DNA of 64,000 nucleotides from Streptomyces agglomeratus (GTDB taxonomy: Bacteria; Actinomycetota; Actinomycetes; Streptomycetales; Streptomycetaceae). Below, in pieces: positions 49,282-60,423 of the stretch. The notes beneath the pieces are model-generated. The model was not told the origin of the DNA. It saw only the letters and a list, made by a program, of their open reading frames with translations, and did not search any database. Location of the stretch: the NCBI RefSeq assembly GCF_001746415.1, contig NZ_MEHJ01000001.1:2563001-2627000 (forward strand), given 5' to 3'. A program made the translations under genes and the position numbers. The first letter of the stretch is position 1. Every line of letters begins with the position of its first letter.

Positions 49282-50814
49282 TCAGGCGCTTTCGGCGGCG
49301 CGGAGCTTGTCCTGCGGGCGCCTGGCGAGCAGATAGACGAGACCGGCGGTGATCACGACGCCGGTGCCCAGCAGCCCGGCCCAGACCTGGTACCAGGGGG
49401 CGCCCGGCGGGGCGAGGATCGCGCGGGGCCAGCAGACGTTGGCGACCTCGAAGGCCGTCCACAGCACCGCGAGCACGTTGAGGAGGGTGCCCTTTGCCCC
49501 CTGGCGGATGTGGCCGGACGGCACCCAGGTGCCGCGCAGGCGGGCGATCAGCGCGGCCAGCGACACCAGGAAGAACGGCAGGAACGTGGCCGCCGTCCCG
49601 ACCGCGATCAGGCTGCCGATCGCGGTCGCGTTCAGCCCGAGCAGCAGCGCGGAGCAGCTGACCACGGTGGAGGCGACGAGGCCGCCGATCGGGGCCTGCC
49701 GCCGGTTGACCTTGCGTACGTACCGGGAGAAGGGGAAGACGCCGTCACGGGCCAGCGAGTACACACCGCGGGCGGCGCCGCCCTGGGAGGCCATGGCGCA
49801 GGCGAGGAAGCCGATCAGTACGACGAGCACGAACGGCTTGTCTGACCAGGAGCCGAACGACGAGATCACGGCGGTCGTCACGGGGTCCAGGTCCTCCCCC
49901 GCCACCACGGCCGCCGGGTCGGGGTGGGCCAGCGCGACGGCGATGGCGTTGAGGATCACGACGACGCCGACACTCAGCAGCGCCCACCACATGGCGCGCG
50001 GCACCTGGCGTCCGGCGTCCTTCGTCTCCTCGGCCGTCGAGACGCACGCGTCGAAGCCGATGAAGCCCCAGCCGGCGACGGCGAGGACGGCGAGGAACGC
50101 CATGACGGTGGAGCCGCCGGACAGCTCCTCGGCCCCGAGCGTCCGGGTGAACAGCGCGAAGCCGTGCTCGCGGAAGAACAGCAGCAGGGCGAAGCCGACG
50201 AGTACCGACGCCACCGCCTCGGCGGCGATGCCCAGCGACACGAACCAGCTGAGGATCCTGATGCCGAAGGCGTTGACCAGCATGCAGCCGAAGAGGATGC
50301 CGGCGGCCACCGCCACCATCGTCCCGGGCGTGGGCGCGACCCCGACGAGGGCGAACACCCAGGGCGCGGCCAGGTAGGCCACGGTGGTGTTGCCGAACAT
50401 CACCGCGAACTGCCACACCCAGCCGCTCATCCAGCCGAAGGAGGGCCCGAGGAGCCGTCTGCCCCACTGGTACGGGCCGCCGGTCAGCGGCCACTGGGAC
50501 GCCAGTTCGGCGTACACGTTGACCACCAGGCACTGGCCCAGCAGGACGACCGGCAGCGCCCATACCCAGGCGGGCCCGGCGATCATCGTGCCGACCATGG
50601 ACACGGCGTACAGGGCGACCACGGGCGAGACCACGGCGAAGCCCATGGAGATGTTCCCCAGGACGCCGAGGCTGCGGCGCAGCTCCTGCTGGTATCCCAG
50701 ATCGCCGAGCCGGGCGGCGTCGGCGTCCCGGGTGGCGGCAGGGCCGGCGACGGGCTGCGGGGCGGCGGCCGGTGGGACGGTGGCCGCCGGGCCGGAGGAA
50801 GAGGGTTCTGACAT
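49282..50814 (-). CDS. APC-family amino acid permease
   Basis: A 510-residue membrane protein with about 12 helices. Family cues are DLGYQQELRRSLGVLGNISM at the start of helix 1, PLTGGPYQWGRRLLG, and in the middle GFDACVSTAEETKDAGRQVP, typical of amine/choline/amino acid permeases in the AAT/ACT group. The cytoplasmic N-terminus is Pro/Ala-rich. ATG at 50814 has CGAGGTG ahead. It is divergent from a TetR regulator with a dyad between them, so TetR repression is likely; the transported molecule is unknown. Confidence 0.9.
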   Translation of the reverse strand: MSEPSSSGPAATVPPAAAPQPVAGPAATRDADAARLGDLGYQQELRRSLGVLGNISMGFAVVSPVVALYAVSMVGTMIAGPAWVWALPVVLLGQCLVVNVYAELASQWPLTGGPYQWGRRLLGPSFGWMSGWVWQFAVMFGNTTVAYLAAPWVFALVGVAPTPGTMVAVAAGILFGCMLVNAFGIRILSWFVSLGIAAEAVASVLVGFALLLFFREHGFALFTRTLGAEELSGGSTVMAFLAVLAVAGWGFIGFDACVSTAEETKDAGRQVPRAMWWALLSVGVVVILNAIAVALAHPDPAAVVAGEDLDPVTTAVISSFGSWSDKPFVLVVLIGFLACAMASQGGAARGVYSLARDGVFPFSRYVRKVNRRQAPIGGLVASTVVSCSALLLGLNATAIGSLIAVGTAATFLPFFLVSLAALIARLRGTWVPSGHIRQGAKGTLLNVLAVLWTAFEVANVCWPRAILAPPGAPWYQVWAGLLGTGVVITAGLVYLLARRPQDKLRAAESA

Positions 50815-50873
50815 GGGGGCACCTCGGAGGGCAGGGGACACGAGGGAGGCGGCCGGCATCGCACTGCCGACCT

Positions 50874-50894
50874 AAATCTAACGTTGTTAGGTTT
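50874..50894. promoter_or_regulatory. TetR operator in the permease/TetR divergent region
   Basis: Arms AAATCTAAC and GTTAGGTTT, separated by GTT, are complementary at 8 of 9 positions. The site sits 59 bases from the permease start and 90 from the TetR start. Confidence 0.7.
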
Positions 50895-50984
50895 ACGGGC
50901 TGCGGGGACGGTAACGCGCCCCCGTCCCCTTGTGAAGCCCCTGCCGCCGAGTAACCTGACCGGCGAAAGAGGGGGAGCGCCACC

Positions 50985-51620
50985 ATGGCCCGACCGAGTC
51001 AGCCGCTGCTGAGCCGCGCGATCATCGCGCGGGCCGCCCTGGAGCTCCTTGAGGAGGAGGGCCCCCAGGCCCTCAAGATGCGGGCGCTCGCGGAGCGGCT
51101 GGGAGTGCGCGGCGCCTCGCTGTACCACCACGTCGCCTCCAAGGACGACCTGCTGGACGCGGCCTCGGAACTCATCAACGAGGAGATCGACCTCGGCCCG
51201 CTCCAGAACCCCGAGTGGCGCGACGGTCTCGCCGAGTACGCCCGTGGATACCGCCGGGTGTACTTGCGCTACCCGAACGTGATCGCCCTGGTCGCCCGCC
51301 GCCGGGTCGAGGCCGACAAGGCCCTGCGCGGTTACGACGCCCTGCTGGCCACCCTGGTACGCGCGGGCTGCACGCCGGACCGGGCGGCGGAGGCCGCCGC
51401 CGCCTTCGACTACCTGGTCCTCGGCTCCGCCCTGGAAACGTTCGCGGCGGGATTCACCCGCGACCCGGCCGGCTACCGCCCCGCCCACCCGGCCCTCGCC
51501 GATGCCCTGGAGTCGGCGGACGCCCGTCCGGGCGGGCTCGCCGCGCTCGACGACCGGGGCTTCGAACTGGGCCTTCGCCTCATCCTCGACGGCCTCGCCG
51601 CCCGGCTCGCGGCGCCGTAG
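50985..51620 (+). CDS. TetR-family regulator with TetR/AcrR C-terminal domain
   Basis: A 211-residue regulator. The helix-turn-helix is LKMRALAERLGVRGASLYHH in residues 29-50, followed by VASKDDLLDAASELINEE as in the TetR class C proteins. The C-terminal domain (residues 75-211) is the ligand-binding part. ATG at 50985 has GGGGGAG 7-10 bases upstream. It probably represses the divergent permease through the 50874 dyad. Its last 41 bases overlap the end of the convergent acyltransferase gene. Confidence 0.9.
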   Translation: MARPSQPLLSRAIIARAALELLEEEGPQALKMRALAERLGVRGASLYHHVASKDDLLDAASELINEEIDLGPLQNPEWRDGLAEYARGYRRVYLRYPNVIALVARRRVEADKALRGYDALLATLVRAGCTPDRAAEAAAAFDYLVLGSALETFAAGFTRDPAGYRPAHPALADALESADARPGGLAALDDRGFELGLRLILDGLAARLAAP

Positions 51621-52545
51621 GCCGTCGGCCGGGTCCGTAGCCCGGTCCCTCGGCGCGGATCCCCCCGCCGCCGGCCCGGACCAGCCACTCGGCTCCGCCG
51701 ACGGCGGACCGGGCTCCGGCGGCCGTCGACCGCCGGTCGGCCGGGCGCAGCGGGGGGTGAGGCGTGAGCCGTACGGTCAGGCCGGACGCACCGGCCACCC
51801 GGCGCAGCGAGGACACGAAGTCCTCGTCGCCGAGGAACGCGGCCACCGTACTGGGGGCGCCCGCCTGCTCGTACGCGATCGTCAGCGGCCGGACCGGGGC
51901 GCCCGCGTCGAGCGCCGCCTGGAACGCGGCCCGCCGGAACCGGCCGCCGGGCACGGAGCACCAGGTGGTGGCCTGCGGGAAGACCAGGACGGACCGACCG
52001 GAGCGCAGCGCCGACGCCAGGCCGGCGACGGCGGCGGGCAGTTCGCGCGGCCGCTCGCGGTCGATGAAGAGGGTGCCGACGCGGCGCGCGAGGGTGCCGA
52101 CGACCGGCCACCGGCCGATCTCCCGCTTGGCGAGCAGGGTCACGGGCTCGGCGGCGAGTACGGCGACGGCGTCGAGCCAGGAGATGTGGTTGGCGACGAT
52201 CAGGGTGCCGGGGCCGCCCTCGGAGCGAGGCGCGGCCAGTGGCTCCGGGCCCGCCACCAGGCGTACGCCGAGGGCGTCGAGGATGCTGCCGGCCTGGGCG
52301 CGCAGCACCCCGGGTCCGGCGAGCCGCTCGCCCCGGGACACGGCCCGGGCGAGCTCGCGGGCCAGCCCGGCGCAGCGGCGTACGGCTTCCGTCATGGGCA
52401 CGGGCGGGGCCGCGTCGGCCGCGCAGTCCGGAGCGCAGCCGGTGTCCACGGCCCACGGGCTCACTCTCCCCGCGGCCCCTGGGCCCGTGGACTCCACGGC
52501 CCGCGGGCACACTCCCTCTCCCCGCCGCACGGCCTCCGCGGTCAC
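51580..52545 (-). CDS. olsA: PlsC-family acyltransferase, OlsA-like
   Basis: A 321-residue membrane-associated acyltransferase. Motif I is VANHISWLDAVAVL (HX4D intact), motif II region is GTLFIDRERPRELP and motif III reads VFPQATTWCS, whereas the usual form is FPEGT. It should acylate lyso-ornithine lipid, given the coupled OlsB-like gene. Its GTG overlaps that gene's stop as GTGA. The C-terminal 50 residues are low-complexity and overlap the convergent TetR tail. The changed motif III could alter or weaken activity. Confidence 0.8.
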   Translation of the reverse strand: MTAEAVRRGEGVCPRAVESTGPGAAGRVSPWAVDTGCAPDCAADAAPPVPMTEAVRRCAGLARELARAVSRGERLAGPGVLRAQAGSILDALGVRLVAGPEPLAAPRSEGGPGTLIVANHISWLDAVAVLAAEPVTLLAKREIGRWPVVGTLARRVGTLFIDRERPRELPAAVAGLASALRSGRSVLVFPQATTWCSVPGGRFRRAAFQAALDAGAPVRPLTIAYEQAGAPSTVAAFLGDEDFVSSLRRVAGASGLTVRLTPHPPLRPADRRSTAAGARSAVGGAEWLVRAGGGGIRAEGPGYGPGRRPTAPRAGRRGRRG

Positions 52546-53291
52546 GGGGTCCCGCCCAGGAAATAGCGGCGGTAGCGGTCCGAGAGACGGTCCATGTCCA
52601 GCAGGACGAAGAAGTCGGCCACCTCGAAGTCGGGGTCGTGGGCGGGCGCCCCGCACATCCACGCGCCGAGCCTGAAGTACCCCCGCAGCAGCGGCGGCAG
52701 GCCCGCGTAACCCGGCTGTGCGGACGGCAGCCCGGCGGGCGTCCACGGCCGGCGCGGGTGCACCCTCAGCCCCGGCGGCGAGGAGTGCTTCGCCGTGCCG
52801 AGCAGCCAGGCGCCGGCCGCCGCCGCGCCGCCGTCCGACAGGGGTACGGAGGTGCAGCCGGCCAGGTAGCGGTGGCCGGAGAGCAGGACGTAGCGGGCGA
52901 GCGCGGACCACATGAGGTTGATCACCGCGCCGGAGCGGTGGTCCGGGTGTACGCACGAACGGCCTGCCTCGATCATGGCCGGGCGCAGGCCGTCCAGGGC
53001 CGCCAGGTCGAACTCGCTGTCGGAGTAGGACCGTTCCGTCCGGCCGGGAGGCAGCAGCCGGTACGTGCCGACCACCTCGCCGGTGACGGTCTCGGTGACG
53101 ACGAGGTGGTCCACGAGGTCGTCGTACGCGTCGATGTCGTGTCCGGGCAGCGGCGAGTCGAGGCGCGCGCCCATCTCCTCGCCGAAGACCCGGTACCGGA
53201 GCCGCTGCGCCGCCCGGATCTGCTCCGCGGAATGCGCGATGGAGGTGACGTAGGAACTGGTGGGCGTCGGGGCGGTGGCTATGGGATGCAT
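52542..53291 (-). CDS. olsB: OlsB-like ornithine acyltransferase (GNAT fold)
   Basis: A 249-residue acyl-ACP-dependent N-acyltransferase. Landmarks are IRAAQRLRYRVFGEEMGARL near the N-terminus, HDIDAYDDLVDHLVV, GTYRLLPP, SEFDLAAL, EAGRSCVHPDHRSGAVI and FKIGAW-like YFRLGAWMCGAPAHDPDFEV. OlsB makes lyso-ornithine lipid from ornithine and a 3-hydroxyacyl-ACP. ATG at 53291 has GGAG 11 bases off. It is coupled by four bases to the OlsA-like gene. Ornithine lipids replace phospholipids under low phosphate. Confidence 0.82.
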   Translation of the reverse strand: MHPIATAPTPTSSYVTSIAHSAEQIRAAQRLRYRVFGEEMGARLDSPLPGHDIDAYDDLVDHLVVTETVTGEVVGTYRLLPPGRTERSYSDSEFDLAALDGLRPAMIEAGRSCVHPDHRSGAVINLMWSALARYVLLSGHRYLAGCTSVPLSDGGAAAAGAWLLGTAKHSSPPGLRVHPRRPWTPAGLPSAQPGYAGLPPLLRGYFRLGAWMCGAPAHDPDFEVADFFVLLDMDRLSDRYRRYFLGGTP

Positions 53292-53446
53292 GAGGTGCCG
53301 TACTCCGTCCGGTTCGGGGCCGATCGCGCAAGCGAGCATGGCGCCGGCGGCGGTCGTACCGGTGACAGGGAGGGCCGGTCGCCGGATCCGGCGCATGAAC
53401 AGCGGGTTCGCGGAGCGGACGACTGTCGCCCCGATGCCGGGGTGGG

Positions 53447-53459
53447 TAATACTCGCTGT
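53447..53459 (+). promoter_or_regulatory. -10 element of a leaderless GNAT transcript
   Basis: TAATACT is a near-perfect -10. The ATG begins 7 bases later, so the transcription start would coincide with it. No clear -35 is seen. Confidence 0.5.
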
Positions 53460-53918
53460 ATGGGTACATGCATTACGGGCATCCGGCGCGCCACGGCGCG
53501 GGACGCGAAGCGGCTCACCAGGCTGGTGCGGACCTCGCGCGCGTACGAGGGTCCGTACGCCCCGATGGTGGCCGGATACCGGGTGGGGCCCGACTACATC
53601 GAGGCGCACCGGGTCTTCGTGGCCGTGGAGCCCCACGAGGACCGGCTGCTCGGCTTCTACGCTCTCGTGCTCGACCCGCCGGAGCTGGACCTGATGTTCG
53701 TCGCCGACTCCGCGCAGGGCCTGGGGATCGGCCGTCTGCTCGTGGCCCACATGCTCGGCCAGGCCCGTGACGCGGGGATCACCGGCGTACGGGTGGTCTC
53801 GCATCCGCCCGCCGAGGGCTTCTACCTCAGCGTGGGCGGCGAACGGACCGGAACCGAGCGCGCCAATCCGCCCGCGGTGATGTGGGACCGCCCGGAGTTG
53901 CTGATTCCGGTCGCCTGA
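53460..53918 (+). CDS. GNAT-family N-acetyltransferase, probably leaderless
   Basis: A 152-residue GNAT with the opening GIRRATARDAKRLTRLV and the acetyl-CoA loop QGLGIGRLLVAHMLGQARDAG. ADSAQ precedes the loop and PPELDLMFVAD is beta strand 4. Substrate unknown. The ATG has no ribosome site, and TAATACT lies 7 bases ahead (53447-53453), so the message probably begins at the start codon. It is divergent from olsB. Confidence 0.85.
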   Translation: MGTCITGIRRATARDAKRLTRLVRTSRAYEGPYAPMVAGYRVGPDYIEAHRVFVAVEPHEDRLLGFYALVLDPPELDLMFVADSAQGLGIGRLLVAHMLGQARDAGITGVRVVSHPPAEGFYLSVGGERTGTERANPPAVMWDRPELLIPVA

Positions 53919-54116
53919 CGCCGTCCGGCCGGGCCCCGCGCTCCGTCATGCCTTCCGTCGCGCTTTCCGTGCGCTTTCCTCGCGCGCACCCGTCACGCGG
54001 CCATTCGGAGGACTGACGGGAGCGGACGGGAACTGAGCGGGCCGCACAAGCGTTGGCGGATTGGGCAAAGAGATCGTCAAAGGGCGCGGCCCGCGCCGGA
54101 TTGAGCAGGGATCTTC

Positions 54117-54692
54117 ATGGGTGTCAGTCTCTCCAAGGGCGGCAACGTCTCGCTCTCCAAGGAGGCCCCCGGCCTGACCGCTGTCACGGTGGGCCTGGGC
54201 TGGGACGTACGCAGCACGACCGGTACCGACTTCGACCTCGATGCCAGCGCCCTGCTGCTCGATGTCAACAACAAGGTCGTTTCGGACCAGCACTTCGTCT
54301 TCTTCAACAACCTCAAGAGCCCCGACGGCTCGGTCGAGCACACCGGTGACAACCTCACGGGTGAGGGCGAGGGCGACGACGAGCAGATCAAGGTCGGCCT
54401 CTCGACGGTGCCCGCCGAGGTCGACAAGATCGTCTTCCCGGTGTCGATCCACGAGGGCGAGAGCCGCGGCCAGAGCTTCGGTCAGGTGCGGAACGCCTTC
54501 ATCCGGGTCGTCAACCAGGCGGACAGCAACGAGCTCGCCCGTTACGACCTCTCCGAGGACGCCTCGACCGAGACGGCCATGGTCTTCGGCGAGCTGTACC
54601 GCAACGGCGCGGAGTGGAAGTTCCGTGCCGTCGGCCAGGGGTACGCCTCGGGCCTGCGCGGCATCGCGACGGACTTCGGCGTCAACATCTGA
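54117..54692 (+). CDS. terD: TerD-family (tellurite/stress, calcium-binding) protein
   Basis: A 191-residue protein. The TerD opening [20 protein letters not shown] and the acidic loops [12 protein letters not shown] and [16 protein letters not shown], which bind calcium in known members, are intact. [17 protein letters not shown] and [15 protein letters not shown] [17 protein letters not shown] complete it. TerD proteins act in tellurite and stress resistance and in Streptomyces differentiation. ATG at 54117 has AGGG ahead. It stands alone, and a terminator hairpin follows. Confidence 0.95.
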   Translation: MGVSLSKGGNVSLSKEAPGLTAVTVGLGWDVRSTTGTDFDLDASALLLDVNNKVVSDQHFVFFNNLKSPDGSVEHTGDNLTGEGEGDDEQIKVGLSTVPAEVDKIVFPVSIHEGESRGQSFGQVRNAFIRVVNQADSNELARYDLSEDASTETAMVFGELYRNGAEWKFRAVGQGYASGLRGIATDFGVNI

Positions 54693-54704
54693 TACGCCGC
54701 CGCG

Positions 54705-54742
54705 CGGGCTGTCCGTGCCGGGCTTCTGGCCCGGACAGCCCG
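54705..54742 (+). terminator. Terminator after terD
   Basis: Perfect 11-bp arms CGGGCTGTCCG and CGGACAGCCCG with a 16-base loop start 13 bases after the stop. Confidence 0.7.
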
Positions 54743-54823
54743 GCTCGCCGTGCCCGGGTTCACCCGGTCCGACGCGCGGGGGGCCTCACCCGGTCCGATG
54801 CGCGTCGATCGACGCGCCCGGGT

Positions 54824-54893
54824 CCGGTAGTCCTTGCCCGGTAGTCCTTGCCCGGCCGTCCATGCCCGGCCGTCCATGCCCGGCCGTCCATGC
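54824..54893. repeat. Five tandem copies of a 14-bp unit
   Basis: Units of CCGGTAGTCCTTGC (two copies) and CCGGCCGTCCATGC (three copies) run head to tail between terD and the hydrolase gene. Unit length varies by no base. Confidence 0.85.
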
Positions 54894-54977
54894 CCGGTTC
54901 GCCGGTGCGGCCGTCTTCCCGCCAGTCCGACCAGTCGGTACGTTCCTCGGTAACCGACTGCCGCCTGGAGGGGCCCG

Positions 54978-56150
54978 ATGAGCCAGCCCACGCCCGTACC
55001 TGAGATCCACGGCCACTGCGACGACCGGTTCACTGCCGTGCGCACCGCGTTCGAGGAGAACTTCCGGGAGCGCGGTGAGCTGGGCGCGGCCGTGACCGTG
55101 ATGGCCGGCGGGCAGACCGTGGTCGACCTCTGGGGCGGCTGGGCCGACGCCGCGCGCGGGCGGCCGTGGGAGCGGGACACCGTGGTCAACGTGTGGTCGA
55201 CGACCAAGGGCCCGACGGCGCTCTGCGCCCATCTCCTGGCCGACCGGGGGCTGCTCGACCTCGATGCCCCCGTCGCGTCGTACTGGCCGGAGTTCGCCGC
55301 CGCGGGCAAGGAGTCCGTTCCCGTACGCCACCTCCTGTCGCACCGGGCGGGACTGGCCGGGCTGCGCGAGCCGCACACCTTCGCCGAGCTCTACGACTGG
55401 GAGCTGACCTGCGCGCGACTGGCCGCGACCGAGCCGTGGTGGGAGCCGGGCACGCGGTCCGGCTATCACGCGATCACGTACGGCTTCCTGGTCGGTGAGG
55501 TAGTCCGGCGGGTCACCGGCCTGCTGCCGGGTGAGTTCCTGCACCAGGAGGTCACCGGGCCGCTCGGCATCGACTTCACGATAGGGCTGCCGGAGAAGGA
55601 GGCCGGACGCGCGGCCGAACTCGTGCACGCCCGGGCCGAGCCGACCGGAGAACAGGCGGCGCTGTTCGCAGCGCTGGAGCCGGTCGCCGTAGCGGCCCTG
55701 CTCAACCCGGGCCCCGGCGCGGCCCAGGCCAACACCGCCGAATGGCGGGCCGCCGAGATCCCCGCCGCCAACGGCCACGGCACGGCTCGCGCGGTCGCCG
55801 CCCTGTACGGGATCTTCGCCCGGGGCGGGCGCTCGGGTGAGCGACGCGTCCTGTCTCCCGAGGCCGCCGAACGGGTCCGCGAGGGTCAGGGCAGCTGCCG
55901 GGACCTGGTGCTCGGCGCCGGCTTCGGCCGTGAGACGGAGATCGGGCTCGGCCTGTGGCTCAGTGGACCGCGCGGCTCGTACGGACCGAATCCGCGGGCC
56001 TTCGGCCACGACGGTTTCGGTGGTTCCTGCGGGCTCGCCGACCCCGAGGCGGACCTCAGCATGGGGTACGTCATGAACCGTATGGGCAACGGCATCGCCG
56101 ACGACCCGCGCAAGATGGCACTGGTGGAGGCCGTCTACAGCGCGGCCTGA
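54978..56150 (+). CDS. Serine hydrolase of the beta-lactamase / EstB family
   Basis: A 390-residue class C beta-lactamase-fold protein without a signal peptide, so cytoplasmic. The nucleophile is in VWSTTKGPTALCAHLL (SxxK). The second motif region is SGYHAITYGFLVGE and the third HDGFGGSCG. LLSHRAGLAGL is the usual family block. Members act as esterases or peptidases rather than true beta-lactamases. ATG at 54978 has GGAGG 7 bases ahead. It is alone, with a repeat array before it. Confidence 0.9.
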   Translation: MSQPTPVPEIHGHCDDRFTAVRTAFEENFRERGELGAAVTVMAGGQTVVDLWGGWADAARGRPWERDTVVNVWSTTKGPTALCAHLLADRGLLDLDAPVASYWPEFAAAGKESVPVRHLLSHRAGLAGLREPHTFAELYDWELTCARLAATEPWWEPGTRSGYHAITYGFLVGEVVRRVTGLLPGEFLHQEVTGPLGIDFTIGLPEKEAGRAAELVHARAEPTGEQAALFAALEPVAVAALLNPGPGAAQANTAEWRAAEIPAANGHGTARAVAALYGIFARGGRSGERRVLSPEAAERVREGQGSCRDLVLGAGFGRETEIGLGLWLSGPRGSYGPNPRAFGHDGFGGSCGLADPEADLSMGYVMNRMGNGIADDPRKMALVEAVYSAA

Positions 56151-58546
<2,396 letters not shown>

Positions 58547-58571
58547 CGGGGCCCGTACCTAGGATGCGGTC

Positions 58572-59174
58572 ATGTCCCTCCCGTACGCGATCCTCACCGC
58601 CCTGCTCGAAAAGCCGTCGTCCGGGCTGGAACTGACCCGCAGGTTCGACAAGTCGATCGGCTACTTCTGGTCCGCCACGCACCAGCAGATCTACCGCGAG
58701 CTGGGCAAGCTGGAGCAGTCCGGCGCGATCCGGGCCCTGCCCCGTCCGCACCGGCCGACGCGGGGCCAGAAGAAGGAGTACGAGGTCCTGCCGGCCGGGC
58801 GCGACGAACTGGCCGCCTGGGTGGCGAAGATCGAGGACCCGAAGCCCATCCGTGACGCGCTCCTGCTGCGCCTGCGCGCGGCGGGAGTCGTCGGCACCCA
58901 GGGCCTGGCGGCCGAGGTGCGCCGCCATCTGACGCTCCACCGGGCGCAGTTGGCGGAGTACCGCGCGATCGAGGAGCGGGACTTCGGTGAGGGCAGGGAC
59001 AGCGAGGGCGACCGGCTGCGGCACCTCGTGCTGCGCGCCGGGATCGACCTGGAGCACTTCTGGGTCGGCTGGCTGGAAGCGGCGCGAGCGGAGCTGGACA
59101 CCATGGACCCCACGGACACCGTGGGGAGGGACACCGGCGCGGATGCGCATACGGGCCCGGAATCAGCCATCTGA
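58572..59174 (+). CDS. PadR-family transcriptional regulator
   Basis: A 200-residue regulator. The winged helix is SLPYAILTALLEKPSSGLEL, then FWSATHQQIYRELGKLEQSG and the wing RGQKKEYEVLPAGRDEL. A long helical C-terminal dimer domain follows (residues 95-180). It starts 25 bases after the reductase, so the two are probably co-transcribed, and it is a good candidate to bind the dyads at 56458. A strong hairpin overlaps its stop. Confidence 0.9.
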   Translation: MSLPYAILTALLEKPSSGLELTRRFDKSIGYFWSATHQQIYRELGKLEQSGAIRALPRPHRPTRGQKKEYEVLPAGRDELAAWVAKIEDPKPIRDALLLRLRAAGVVGTQGLAAEVRRHLTLHRAQLAEYRAIEERDFGEGRDSEGDRLRHLVLRAGIDLEHFWVGWLEAARAELDTMDPTDTVGRDTGADAHTGPESAI

Positions 59175-59192
59175 GCGGATTCCGGGCCCGTA
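59150..59192. terminator. Bidirectional terminator after PadR and the EF-hand gene
   Basis: Perfect 15-bp arms (59150-59164 and 59178-59192) with a 13-base loop overlap the PadR stop codon and lie just past the end of the convergent EF-hand gene. Confidence 0.8.
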
Positions 59193-59201
59193 CGCGAGGC
59201 G

Positions 59202-59417
59202 TCAGCCCTTGTTCTGGGAGGCCCAGAACTCGTCGAAGGTGAGCTTGCCGTCACCGTTGCCGTCGTGGGCGTTGATCACGGCCTGGGCCACCGTCTCGGT
59301 GACATAGGGGTCACCGAGCTGCGCCATGACGCTCTTGTACTCGGCCGCCGAGATCGTCCCGTCCCCGTTGAGGTCGTACCGCTCGAAAGCCTTGCGCGCC
59401 GACTCGATGTCCGCCAT
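59202..59417 (-). CDS. Small EF-hand calcium-binding protein
   Basis: A 71-residue protein with two EF-hand loops, DLNGDGTISAAE and DGNGDGKLTFDE, each with the full set of acidic and polar ligands. This is the calerythrin/calcium-sensor type seen in actinomycetes, with no signal peptide. ATG at 59417 has AAGGGGTGGG ahead; the longer frame has none. It lies alone and converges on the PadR gene. Its partner is unknown. Confidence 0.92.
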   Translation of the reverse strand: MADIESARKAFERYDLNGDGTISAAEYKSVMAQLGDPYVTETVAQAVINAHDGNGDGKLTFDEFWASQNKG

Positions 59418-59523
59418 GGACCCACCCCTTCTGGTGCTGATCAGAACCCGCACAGATTATCGGTCCGGCCGGTTGCCGGTCCCCCCTGCCTTCGGCGCCC
59501 CCGGGCGGTGCTTGGATCTCCGT

Positions 59524-60240
59524 ATGACCGACTCGGCCGGCTCCACCGAATTCACCGCCACCACTGGCACCACCAGCACCGCCGACAGCGCCGACAGCGC
59601 CGACAGCGCACTGGCGCGGATCCTCGCCGCCGTGGCGCGCGGCGACTTCCCCGCGGCCGACGGCTCCACGACCGTGGTGCCGCAGCCGAACGCGCGGGAC
59701 GCGGGGGTCCTGGCCTTCACCGCGCACTCGGTGATCTTCACGGACGAGGACCCGGACTGGGTCCGGTCCGCCCTGGCCGCGACCCGCTGCGACCCGCTGG
59801 CCGCTTCGATGAATCCCGCCTTCCTCATGACCCTGATGGCGCGCACGGGCCGCAGGATGAACGACACCATCGACCTGCTGACGTACGCACCCGCCCTGCC
59901 CGGCGCCCCGGAGGTGGAGCTGCGCGAACTCGACGACCCGGAGCACCCGCGGGTCGTGCGGGCCAGGAAGTTCCGGCACGACGTACGGGTCTGGTCGGCC
60001 GACGGCGGCGTACTGATACTCGGCCGGGGCGTCGCCGGACGCCGGGAGGCCGCGATCGAGGTCGAGGAGAAGGCCCGCGGCCGGGGTCTGGGGCGGCAAC
60101 TCGCGCTGGCCGCGCGCCATCTGACGCCGGACCCGGTGGTCTGGGCCCAGCAGCCGCCGGGCAACGCCCGCAGCGTACGCACCTTCCAGCAGGCGGGATA
60201 CCGGCCCGTGGGATCGGAGGCCCTGATGGTCGCGCACTGA
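59524..60240 (+). CDS. GNAT-family N-acetyltransferase
   Basis: A 238-residue protein. The N-terminal part is Thr/Ser/Ala-rich with three direct ADS repeats (about residues 20-28), probably flexible. The GNAT core is in the last 110 residues: AAIEVEEKARGRGLGRQLALA is the acetyl-CoA loop and VWAQQPPGNARSVRTFQQAG the conserved end. Substrate unknown. ATG at 59524 has only a weak GGAT ahead, and longer frames are antisense to the EF-hand gene. Confidence 0.82.
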   Translation: MTDSAGSTEFTATTGTTSTADSADSADSALARILAAVARGDFPAADGSTTVVPQPNARDAGVLAFTAHSVIFTDEDPDWVRSALAATRCDPLAASMNPAFLMTLMARTGRRMNDTIDLLTYAPALPGAPEVELRELDDPEHPRVVRARKFRHDVRVWSADGGVLILGRGVAGRREAAIEVEEKARGRGLGRQLALAARHLTPDPVVWAQQPPGNARSVRTFQQAGYRPVGSEALMVAH

Positions 60241-60423
60241 AGTATTTCTCGACAAAGCATCAGCCCGCCGGGACAGCGCGTTTTTCGCCCTGGAGTGCTG
60301 AGTTCCGGCCAATACCAGGGCCCACTTCGTCACTCTCCGCCGCCGGGCGATAACTTCATGACGTCGCCGCCACACCAGGAGCACAGGGCTCCTCGGGACT
60401 AGCGGCGCAAGGGCGTTCTCTCA

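Noticed and set aside
51580..53469. Single 629-codon minus-strand protein
   Set aside because: Only an open frame; the OlsB-like gene in another frame and the GTGA overlap at 52545 show the acyltransferase starts there.
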